Shown in pieces: positions 6,220 through 11,814 of a DNA stretch of 11,814 bases. The stretch is from Candidatus Fredericiella danica (lineage in GTDB: Bacteria; Chloroflexota; Anaerolineae; Caldilineales; Caldilineaceae). The stretch lies in assembly GCA_016713335.1 (NCBI GenBank), contig JADJPH010000082.1, positions 1-11,814 of the forward strand, given 5' to 3'. Position numbers and translations under genes: made by a program. Within the stretch, counting starts at the first letter, position 1. Every line of letters begins with the position of its first letter. The notes below the pieces were generated by a model that was not told the DNA's origin, did no database searches, and saw nothing but the letters and a program-made list of their open reading frames with translations.

Positions 6220-7483
6220 TACAGAAGGGAACGCAGAATTGCTCACGCTTGCTGCGCAGGCGTTGCAGCAGACAAAAGATCCAGCAGAGATCATCAATCG
6301 TCTGGTGGATGCAGAGGAAGTAGTCCAGTTCTTGATGGCTGAAGTAGACGAAGGTCTTGCACCGGAAGAGCAACTGGTGATGAAGGGCGTTGCCGCACTC
6401 CTCGGGCGCCCAGGCACAACCGATGCGATTGAGACCGCAGTCGACATCGCCAATGTGCGCCGCACCCTGACCTATCTCACGAATCGTTTCCTGTTGCATG
6501 TGCTGGATGGCCCCAGGGCGAAGGAATATCGGGAACACGACATTGTGCGCGAATTCTATTACGGCCTGCTGAGTAAGCGTGAACTGCGTGCAATCCATCG
6601 ACGGTGCGGCATCTATTATGAACAAGAGGAACTGGACCCACTCCGCGCAGCTCAACATTTTGTGCGGGCAGGCGATGCACAGAAAGCAATTCGCCTGATC
6701 ACCGATTCATTAACATCCTTGCTCCATCGCGGCGACTCGATGCAAATCATGACCGTGCTTGCCGCTGCCGAACTGGATGTACTCCCGCTGGAAAGCAAGA
6801 TCGACTTGCACCTGGCGCAAGCAGAGGCGCTGCGTTTTCGAGGACGCAGCGAAGAAGCCCAGGCAGTATGCCAGCAGGCGCTCGGACAATTGGCGGCGAT
6901 GGCGCCATCGCCGTGGGTGACATCTCGCAGGGCGCAGGCGGCCCAGCTCATGGCACGCATCCTCGATCGGGGAGATCCGCAGGCGGCGCAGAGCTGGGCA
7001 CAACAGGCTGTAGACTTGCTTGCGCCAGTAGACCCGCAGCGCGCCGGTATGTATGTCGTGCTCGCAAGCACATTTGCCCGCGCCGGCCGCTTTGATGAAG
7101 CCAGGCAGAGCGTGGAATTGGCGCTTGGCGCTTTGGGATCCCGCAGGGATGAAACCTACATTGATGCGCTCACAACAATGGGTTCGCTCCTCAGCGTACG
7201 CGGCGATATTGTGGCCGGCGCCGCCGCCACCGCCGAAGCACTGGCGTTGGCGCAGACGCTCGATGACCCGTTCCGGACAGTGCGGCTCATGATGAATATT
7301 GGGCTTGACAAGGCCGATGCCGGCGCGCTGGAAGAAGGGATCCGCTATCAGCAAGATGCGCTCAAGGTCGCAGAGCGGATTGGCAGCCTTGAGATGCAGG
7401 CTGATCTGTGCGTCAACCTTGGCGACCTGCTTCTTATCCGGGCAACCCGATGTCGCCGAAGGCTACCTTACGCGCGCAATTGA
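6122..7483 (+). CDS. Winged-helix and TPR-like sensor region of CHAT-STAND protein
   Basis: The frame resumes with PLEGLSKSDMLEFLQRRGL, the helical segment that follows the nucleotide-binding core in STAND proteins, then NTEGNAELLTLAAQAL (the GNP/A-type motif). A winged-helix-like section follows (TLTYLTNRFLLHVLDG, YREHDIVREFYYGLL). From about position 6600 on, the protein is a helical solenoid with TPR/MalT-like repeats: DPLRAAQHFVRAGDAQKAIR, LAQAEALRFRGRSEEAQAVC, VVLASTFARAGRFDEARQSV, and EGIRYQQDALKVAERIGS. Such repeats usually bind the trigger ligand or partner. The frame ends at RATRCRRRLPYARN; removing one G from the GGG near 7440 restores RQPDVAEGYLTRAIDLA in the next frame. The ATG at 6122 is internal. 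Confidence 0.85.
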   Translation: MPLEGLSKSDMLEFLQRRGLHLPEPYIADLFRNTEGNAELLTLAAQALQQTKDPAEIINRLVDAEEVVQFLMAEVDEGLAPEEQLVMKGVAALLGRPGTTDAIETAVDIANVRRTLTYLTNRFLLHVLDGPRAKEYREHDIVREFYYGLLSKRELRAIHRRCGIYYEQEELDPLRAAQHFVRAGDAQKAIRLITDSLTSLLHRGDSMQIMTVLAAAELDVLPLESKIDLHLAQAEALRFRGRSEEAQAVCQQALGQLAAMAPSPWVTSRRAQAAQLMARILDRGDPQAAQSWAQQAVDLLAPVDPQRAGMYVVLASTFARAGRFDEARQSVELALGALGSRRDETYIDALTTMGSLLSVRGDIVAGAAATAEALALAQTLDDPFRTVRLMMNIGLDKADAGALEEGIRYQQDALKVAERIGSLEMQADLCVNLGDLLLIRATRCRRRLPYARN

Positions 7484-7818
7484 CCTGGCAACCGTGGGCC
7501 GCCTGGCGCGGGCCAGACTCAGTGCCGCAGATCAACCGCGCCCGCATCCGGCTGCATGGGGGTGACCTGGATAGTATGGCTGAACTTCTGGCGCCGGTTG
7601 CCAGCGAAGCCGCACAACTCGGCTATGTCGACCTGGCGCCAGAGATCGATATGTTGTGGGCCGCGTACTGGGCAGCGCGTGGGGACAGTGAGCGTGCACA
7701 GCGGCATAGCGCCGCTGCGCACAAAAGGCTTCGCAGACGCTGGGAATTCCGTTACGACCGGAATCGGGGAGGCAGTACCGCAAACCACCTTCACCCGCGT
7801 CGAGTTGAATCCTGTTGA
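7408..7818 (+). CDS. C-terminal TPR tail of CHAT-STAND protein, split over frames
   Basis: The tail of the solenoid is spread over three frames. From 7440 to about 7525 the repeat GQPDVAEGYLTRAIDLATVG followed by RLARA is in the frame that stops near 7565. From about 7525 to 7725 this frame carries QINRARIRLHGGDLDSMAEL and LGYVDLAPEIDMLWAAYWAA, then RGDSERAQRHSAAAHKRL, a clear TPR pair. Past 7725 it turns Arg-rich (RRRWEFRYDRNRG), whereas another frame reads FADAGNSVTTGIGEAVPQTT and ends at TAA 7829-7831. The last option puts the stop two bases before the next ATG, and is preferred. The upstream start codon is not real. Confidence 0.6.
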   Translation: MRQPWRPASYPGNPMSPKATLRAQLTWQPWAAWRGPDSVPQINRARIRLHGGDLDSMAELLAPVASEAAQLGYVDLAPEIDMLWAAYWAARGDSERAQRHSAAAHKRLRRRWEFRYDRNRGGSTANHLHPRRVESC

Positions 7819-7820
7819 TC

Positions 7821-7825
7821 GGAGG
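7821..7825 (+). promoter_or_regulatory. Ribosome binding site of the VCBS gene
   Basis: GGAGG lies eight bases before the ATG at 7834 and overlaps the last codons of the CHAT-STAND gene. It favours 7834 over the in-frame GTG at 7825, and the overlap suggests translational coupling. Confidence 0.8.
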
Positions 7826-7833
7826 TGTTAACA

Positions 7834-8328
7834 ATGCCTATCTCAGAACGCGTGCTCTTCACCACGCTACGCACCTGCCTGCCATCCCTCATTGCGAGAC
7901 GCGGACTTTGGCCGTCAATGTTGGTCACTACGCTTGCTGCGCTCACGTTACTCTTCCTTTCTGTACTACCTGTTTATGGCCAGGCGCCAGTGTTCGACTT
8001 CGTTCCCAACCTCAATCGCATGTTGCAGGACAAACCTGACAAGCTTGCCCTTGGTGATATGAATGGCGACGGTCATCTTGATATTGTCACAATCGTAGTT
8101 GACAAAGTGCTCAACCCGCAGTCCGGCCTGGAAGAGTCAATTGCGGGCCTGGCCTGGTATCCTAACAAAGGGGATGCGGGCATCGCCGAGCCAGTCGTGA
8201 TTAGCAGCACCTTGACCGGTAAGCCGCTAGCGATGCAGATTGTCGATACAAACGGGGATCTGCGCCTGGACATTGTCCTGCCTTACAACCGAATCGGGCA
8301 ATGTGGGCGGCAACGTCTCGATATTTGA
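7834..8328 (+). CDS. Signal peptide and first FG-GAP/VCBS repeats
   Basis: ATG 7834 follows a good ribosome binding site. The leader is long: a basic n-region with RRGLWPS, a hydrophobic core MLVTTLAALTLLFLSVLP, and VYGQA as likely signal peptidase I site near residue 50. The first repeat is LALGDMNGDGHLDIVTIV (near residue 70), the second IVDTNGDLRLDIVLPYN (near residue 136), both with Asp/Asn at calcium-ligand positions. The frame ends in NRIGQCGRQRLDI at a TGA (8326-8328). Removing one C of the pair near 8290 gives LPYNESGNVGGNVSIFESSD and joins the next fragment, so true coding in this frame ends about 8288. Confidence 0.85.
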   Translation: MPISERVLFTTLRTCLPSLIARRGLWPSMLVTTLAALTLLFLSVLPVYGQAPVFDFVPNLNRMLQDKPDKLALGDMNGDGHLDIVTIVVDKVLNPQSGLEESIAGLAWYPNKGDAGIAEPVVISSTLTGKPLAMQIVDTNGDLRLDIVLPYNRIGQCGRQRLDI

Positions 8329-10822
8329 AAGTAGCGACACCGGCGAAGGTTTTTCCGGTTCGGTCTATGCGCTCTCAAGCGACGGGTGCTATTCAGGTCT
8401 CGCAATTGGCGATGTTCATGAAGCCGTCGGCTACGAGATCATCACCTCATTTCAAGACTGTGAATCTGGAGAGTCGGACGAAATTGTCACGGCGCAATAT
8501 ACGATCCCCACAGACCCAAGAAACAGATCCACCACATTAATACCCAGAACCAAGTCCTACCCTTTGGTAGTGCATGATTCCGGACCTTGGCAACTCCATT
8601 TGGCTGACGTCGATAGTGACAGTGATCTTGACTTATTTTTGGTGGGTTCACAAAACTTGCTCGTCATGTCAAATGAACAGGGAGAATTTCTCGATGCCAA
8701 CCCGCTGATTGATGTGACCAACTTAGTAGCTCACCGAGCCGGGTTTACTGAGAACAGGCGTGCCCCCATCGTCCCACCTGATTTCGATCTGGATCTCCCC
8801 GATTTCCATATCGTCGATGCCTTGGTCGTTGATCTAGATCGTGATAGCGATCTGGATCTCGTGTTCTCGGTCTGCGCGGCTGAGTCACCACTTCACAGCC
8901 CCGTGGCTACCGAAAGCACCAGGAACATGCGCCAGCCTACCACGCCTAACGACTGCGCGCAGGCTCAAATTGTCTATCTGGCGAATAGCGGGCTCGGCAT
9001 CTTCGATCAAGACCGCGCCCACCCCGACCTCGTGGGAAACTCACCGCCCATGTTGGCATCTGGAGACATCGACTCTGACGGCGCCGCGGAGCTTGTCGTA
9101 GGTTCAGGGACGGATGCCAAGGCAATCCTGCGCAGCATGGAGCAGTGTGACAATGCTTGGATCTGCACGACAGTCACGGATAGTCCGATCTTTTCCTTTC
9201 CTGCGATCAACCTTGCACTGGGTGATATCGATAGCGACGGCGATCAGGACATTATCGCCGGCGAGCTTATCCTGATCAATCAAAGTGCCGGCGTCGTCTA
9301 TCCTATCGCCGTGAACCCGGCATTGACCGCAGATGACAATCCAACTGAGGCAAGGGCGCAAGCGATCCTACGCGAGTTCGGTGACGAAACAACAATTACA
9401 TCACCGACCGCGTACGCGGTCGGTGATGTCGACGGCGACGGCGACGACGATGTTATCGTCAGCACACCTGACGCCATGGTGACTTACTTCAGTGGTCTAT
9501 TTCCTCCGCGACATCAAGAACGCCAGAGGACTACCGGTTCACTGACGACGCTAGCGCTTGGCGACGTTGACGCTAATGGCACGCTTGACCTTGTCACCAG
9601 TGCAGCAGGTCAAGCGAGCATGATGTTTCGTAACGATGGTTCGGGAGTGTTCCGCCGGGGCCTGCGATTTTCGACTGATGGCCAAAAGGGACAGAAGCTG
9701 ACTCTAGTTGACACGAATGGGGATGGTTCGCTGGATATTGTTGCGAGCCTACCACGTCGCGTGTCGGACAATGAGATTCTGCTTACCGACCAATTCCATG
9801 CGTCCATCGGTCGTATCTACCTCAATGATGGTTTTGGAAACTTTGACCAAACGCGGGATCTCATGGCTATCACGCCGCCGGTCTATGCGGACGCAGGGCA
9901 GCGTGCCAATGCAGCCAACAGTTCGCGGTCGATTGCGACTGCCGACGTCGATGGTGATGGCGATCTGGATCCGATAGCCGGAGATGTCGCCTTTGGTATG
10001 CCCCATGTGAGCCAGCCGAATCTGGACGATATCTTGGTATCGCGTGTCGCGCTACTGGACAGCCAGGGTCGACCACTGAACAGCACCGAAATCGTGGTGA
10101 ATGACATCATCACGGGTGCCTTTTCGCTCTTTCGCCCATCTGGAATCCCTGTTGCTCGGGCAGAGGTTCAATACTCTGTGAACGGAGGAGGGCAGTGGCA
10201 CGTTGCGTCGATCTCGCCCACCCTGACTGTGCTACCGACAGGCCAACACCTCCGAGAGCGCGCCTTTCTTTCACCAACCATCTCGGTGCTACCGGGAACG
10301 GAGATTACCCTTACACACGCCACCGTGAGCACGCCGAATGGCAGCGAAGCGCAAGGAGTGGCACGCGTCGCAGTCTGGTTGGCAACACCCCTGGATAGCA
10401 TAGAAGGCGACCTGATCGTCACTTTGGTCACACCAAGTGAGCGCTCCATTACTTTCACCCAAAGTATTCGAGCCCATGACGCCGAACGCCTACTGTACTT
10501 GTGCCCCACACAGGTGCAGGAAATCCATGAACTGCCGGCTGGCGCCGTGCAACTGATATGCGTTCCTGGTCAAACACACGCCATCAGCGCTGCTGAACCG
10601 CTTAGTGGTACCCGGAAGCTCATCATGAGCAATGACAGCGATGTAGCGATTGACGTGTCGGACTGGGGCCTCGTGTTCGACACAAGTCCAGCGCAGCGCG
10701 AATTTTGTCGGGACACGTGCATCCGGGCTGTATGGAAAATACGACGATGTGCGCCTCCGCGTTGTTGCATATCCCTATATGAACAATGCGTTGCAATCTG
10801 TCCGGGTCGCTTCCCTCGTTAA
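8240..10822 (+). CDS. FG-GAP/VCBS repeat array with P-domain-like C-terminal region
   Basis: True coding starts near 8288 (NVGGNVSIFESSDTGEGF); the TTG at 8240 is not a start. Eight repeats follow, each built on (A/L)GD(V/I)D.DGD.D(I/L): HLADVDSDSDLDLFLV, VVDLDRDSDLDLVFSV, ASGDIDSDGAAELVVG, ALGDIDSDGDQDIIAG, AVGDVDGDGDDDVIVS, ALGDVDANGTLDLVTS, LVDTNGDGSLDIVASL and ATADVDGDGDLDPIAG. After about 10000 the sequence changes to beta-sandwich type; LTHATVSTPNGSEAQGVARV and LDSIEGDLIVTLVTPSERSI resemble the P domain of proprotein convertases (DL.ITL.SPSGT), which often caps bacterial exported proteins. Cysteines (YLCPTQ, LICVPG, EFCRDTC) suggest disulfides outside the cell. The frame fails near 10725. 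Confidence 0.88.
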   Translation: MSIQTGICAWTLSCLTTESGNVGGNVSIFESSDTGEGFSGSVYALSSDGCYSGLAIGDVHEAVGYEIITSFQDCESGESDEIVTAQYTIPTDPRNRSTTLIPRTKSYPLVVHDSGPWQLHLADVDSDSDLDLFLVGSQNLLVMSNEQGEFLDANPLIDVTNLVAHRAGFTENRRAPIVPPDFDLDLPDFHIVDALVVDLDRDSDLDLVFSVCAAESPLHSPVATESTRNMRQPTTPNDCAQAQIVYLANSGLGIFDQDRAHPDLVGNSPPMLASGDIDSDGAAELVVGSGTDAKAILRSMEQCDNAWICTTVTDSPIFSFPAINLALGDIDSDGDQDIIAGELILINQSAGVVYPIAVNPALTADDNPTEARAQAILREFGDETTITSPTAYAVGDVDGDGDDDVIVSTPDAMVTYFSGLFPPRHQERQRTTGSLTTLALGDVDANGTLDLVTSAAGQASMMFRNDGSGVFRRGLRFSTDGQKGQKLTLVDTNGDGSLDIVASLPRRVSDNEILLTDQFHASIGRIYLNDGFGNFDQTRDLMAITPPVYADAGQRANAANSSRSIATADVDGDGDLDPIAGDVAFGMPHVSQPNLDDILVSRVALLDSQGRPLNSTEIVVNDIITGAFSLFRPSGIPVARAEVQYSVNGGGQWHVASISPTLTVLPTGQHLRERAFLSPTISVLPGTEITLTHATVSTPNGSEAQGVARVAVWLATPLDSIEGDLIVTLVTPSERSITFTQSIRAHDAERLLYLCPTQVQEIHELPAGAVQLICVPGQTHAISAAEPLSGTRKLIMSNDSDVAIDVSDWGLVFDTSPAQREFCRDTCIRAVWKIRRCAPPRCCISLYEQCVAICPGRFPR
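9398..9429. repeat. Perfect 32-bp palindrome inside the VCBS array
   Basis: The 16-base half-site from 9398 (acatcaccgaccgcgt) is followed directly by its exact reverse complement, with no spacer; the centre lies between 9413 and 9414. It is in frame and encodes TSPTAYAVGDV, the lead-in to a normal FG-GAP repeat, so it is not an insertion that breaks the gene. DNA or mRNA could form a cruciform or a long hairpin here. Confidence 0.85.
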
Positions 10823-11147
10823 CGCAACCGGAGCGCCAGCGCTTCGTCCTTTGCTAGCCGCTCAGTCTGATGCTTATCGAGTCGCATTAGGACAGATTAT
10901 GGTCTACCCGAATCGATTCAGAGCGATCACGTGGTTGCAGGGGCCAAGGTCTACCGCACTCCAGCATCTGGCATTGGGCCAGGGCACGTCCTTACGGGCC
11001 AAATGGTATTCATGCCGGAAACCAACGATGGTGGGGTTCTTTCTGGACGGAGTGGACTTTATCCGGACGATACGTTGTTGGCGCTGGTACAGGAGGTGCT
11101 CTCTACCTCTTCCGTGCGTACATCCGCGCAGTTTTGGGGGCAAGTAA
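10650..11147 (+). CDS. VCBS protein, beta-rich C-terminal fragment A
   Basis: The usable part is about 10725-10922: LYGKYDDVRLRVVAYPYMNN, then ALQSVRVASLVNATGAPALR, then AQSDAYRVALGQIMVYPNRF. It continues the previous frame (CIR|LYGKY) if one G near 10728 is extra. After 10922 this frame turns into RAITWLQGPRSTALQHLA-type shadow sequence while another frame reads SDHVVAGAKVYRTPASGIG. No family is recognised; alternating polar/hydrophobic residues point to beta strands. The start codon is internal. Confidence 0.65.
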   Translation: MTCRTGASCSTQVQRSANFVGTRASGLYGKYDDVRLRVVAYPYMNNALQSVRVASLVNATGAPALRPLLAAQSDAYRVALGQIMVYPNRFRAITWLQGPRSTALQHLALGQGTSLRAKWYSCRKPTMVGFFLDGVDFIRTIRCWRWYRRCSLPLPCVHPRSFGGK

Positions 11148-11281
11148 CCGCGCCTCTGATGATCCGCGCCCAGGACACGCTCACGTCGCTGGTTGTTGAC
11201 GAACTCGGAGCGCACGATCTGCAGGCGGCATGGTGCACCTTGACCGCCATCGAGACGCGCAGTTGCAGTTGCAGTTGCTAA
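10931..11281 (+). CDS. VCBS protein, beta-rich C-terminal fragment B
   Basis: The frame carries VVAGAKVYRTPASGIGPGHV, then TGQMVFMPETNDGGVLSGRS, then GLYPDDTLLALVQEVLSTSS and LMIRAQDTLTSLVVDELGAH. The opening GTG at 10931 is an ordinary Val codon. Coding sense ends near 11226; the last residues (AAWCTLTAIETRSCSCSC) are out of frame, made by a TTGCAG hexamer repeated three times that reads LQLQLQ in the right frame. No known domain is recognised. Confidence 0.65.
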   Translation: MVAGAKVYRTPASGIGPGHVLTGQMVFMPETNDGGVLSGRSGLYPDDTLLALVQEVLSTSSVRTSAQFWGQVTAPLMIRAQDTLTSLVVDELGAHDLQAAWCTLTAIETRSCSCSC

Positions 11282-11814
11282 GTGCCGACGGTGGGATCGT
11301 TACCGTACCCGTTTTCCCGCAATCCGCTTCAGGTCCTTTGCTGGTTCTCGTTACCCCGGAAAGGACCTTTGCTTTTGGCAAAACTGTGGCCTACACCGAG
11401 ACAGAGACGGCCCTGAGGGCAGCACTCTTCAGCGCGCCAGACGTCGCGTCATCCAGGACCTACACGCTCGTGGCCAGGAATACTGGTACGACGCTCATCT
11501 TTCGGCCCATGTGGATACGTAATCCTCGCTACTCCGTGTTTCGCCCGAATGAGCCGCAATACATCCAGCAACTTGAGCCGGTTGGCCGGCAGCCTGCACC
11601 GGCTGTACTTCTTGGCTGGGGTGTGCTCGCTTCAAAGGATCGGGAGATTCTCTACACGAGTGACCGGCCAGCCCGCGTTGAAAACACGCCCATGCACTCG
11701 GTGACAACCGGTGGCCCCCAATCTCTCGTCATCTCGCATGAATTGCCACTCTTGCTATTCGATCTTGACGTCGCCCTGGAGTGGGATGCGCGCAACGACG
11801 GGCAATTTACCAAA
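11221..11814 (+). CDS. VCBS protein, C-terminal fragment C, open at window end
   Basis: This frame is open to the last base: AGGMVHLDRHRDAQLQLQLL, then SADGGIVTVPVFPQSASGPL, LVLVTPERTFAFGKTVAYTE, RTYTLVARNTGTTLIFRPMW, PAPAVLLGWGVLASKDREIL and LFDLDVALEWDARNDGQF. It continues fragment B (AHDLQ|AGGMVHLD) after one missing base near 11226. The sequence is beta-rich with no family I can name; ALEWDARNDGQF at the end resembles the start of another calcium-loop or Big/CARDB-like domain, but that is a guess. The ATG at 11230 is probably internal. A gene end is not in the window. Confidence 0.65.
11263..11278 (+). repeat. Short hexamer repeat (TTGCAG)
   Basis: TTGCAG occurs in tandem, with a third partial-to-full copy before it diverges to TTGCTA. 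In the correct frame it encodes alternating Leu-Gln. Six-base units keep the frame, so copy-number change would only alter strand length. Confidence 0.5.

Larger units (their letters stand above)
4482..7831 (+). pseudogene. Reconstructed gene: CHAT protease - STAND ATPase - winged helix - TPR protein, interrupted by frameshifts
   Basis: Joining the frames gives a protein of about 1,117 residues: N-terminal region (1-150), CHAT caspase-like protease (about 155-350, His221 and Cys266 in reconstructed numbering), STAND/NB-ARC-like ATPase (about 384-550, Walker A near 408, Walker B near 495), winged-helix segment (about 600-700), and a long helical TPR region (710-1110). CHAT domains are cysteine proteases related to caspases and separase; STAND ATPases are ligand-triggered oligomerising switches, so this is an NLR-like cytoplasmic sensor with a protease effector (inference). 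Coding jumps frame near 4938, 5470, 6115, 7440, 7525 and 7725. No key motif is lost at a break. The likely stop is TAA at 7829-7831; nearby alternatives are TGA at 7816 or about 7807. The next gene starts two bases later. Confidence 0.75.
7834..11814 (+). pseudogene. Reconstructed gene: secreted FG-GAP/VCBS repeat protein, interrupted by frameshifts and cut by the window end
   Basis: Joined across breaks near 8290, 10725, 10922 and 11226, the frames give more than 1,320 residues with no stop by the end of the window. Order: signal peptide, about ten FG-GAP/VCBS repeats with calcium-binding DxDxDGxxD loops (residues about 70-715), a beta-sandwich region that looks like a P-proprotein/convertase-type P domain (near residue 850), then further beta-rich sequence of unknown fold. 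FG-GAP repeats form integrin-like propellers on exported proteins. Removing one base restores continuity at the first two breaks (LPYNESGNVGGNVSIF and CIRLYGKYDDVRLR). The gene sits two bases after the CHAT-STAND stop, so the two are probably cotranscribed. Confidence 0.75.

Noticed and set aside
7720..7834. Terminator between the CHAT-STAND and VCBS genes
   Set aside because: No hairpin with T-tract is present and the genes are separated by two bases at most; cotranscription is the simpler reading.
8232..8300. A new gene starting at 8240 within the VCBS gene
   Set aside because: The codons from 8240 to 8288 are a shadow of the second repeat in the upstream frame; no ribosome binding site, and the repeat array continues directly.
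8785..8860. 13-bp direct repeat cgatctggatctc, two copies about 63 bases apart
   Set aside because: Both copies encode the DLDL part of calcium-loop-like motifs, so repeated coding explains it without a mobile element or recombination site.
1..11814. CRISPR array, tRNA, rRNA, transposase or phage genes
   Set aside because: No regularly spaced repeats, no tRNA-like cloverleaf signature, no rRNA-like conserved stretch and no transposase or phage protein motif was seen.

Overview
The window is GC-rich bacterial DNA, nearly all protein-coding, with Shine-Dalgarno sites of the GGAGG type. Three features recall large free-living bacteria such as Chloroflexota: DUF11/beta-propeller surface proteins, a CHAT-STAND-TPR protein, and secreted FG-GAP/VCBS proteins. 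The taxon is an inference from gene content, not from any marker gene. No RNA gene, transposase, CRISPR array or phage gene was found.

Layout. Positions 1-254 hold a perfect 12-bp inverted repeat (43-75) and a doubtful open plus-strand frame (27-254). From 4143 down to 246 on the minus strand runs a large secreted surface protein. It has a signal peptide, a long beta-rich N-terminal region, about four DUF11 repeats, and a YncE-like beta-propeller that appears to be fused in line. Positions 4144-4481 are a divergent control region with a good sigma70-type promoter (TTGCAA-17-TTTAAT) sitting in an inverted repeat. From 4482 to 7831 on the plus strand lies a CHAT protease - STAND ATPase - winged helix - TPR protein, an NLR-like architecture. 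Two bases later, behind a strong ribosome binding site, a secreted FG-GAP/VCBS repeat protein starts at 7834 and runs off the end of the window.

All three large genes are broken into overlapping open frames, yet homology and domain order continue across each break. Several breaks can be repaired by adding or removing one base in a short homopolymer (C4 at 4935-4938, G3 near 7440, CC near 8290, G3 near 10728, A4 near 1074, GG near 1037). I therefore read the window as three intact genes carrying many single-base indels, most likely sequencing errors, and list both the reconstructed genes and their fragments.

Working together: the CHAT-STAND protein is a cytoplasmic sensor/protease candidate that shares an apparent operon with an exported calcium-binding repeat protein. 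The divergent gene encodes a second exported adhesin-like protein. Whether these form one system (for example defence or self/non-self recognition) cannot be decided from the sequence; the close CHAT/VCBS coupling is the best lead.
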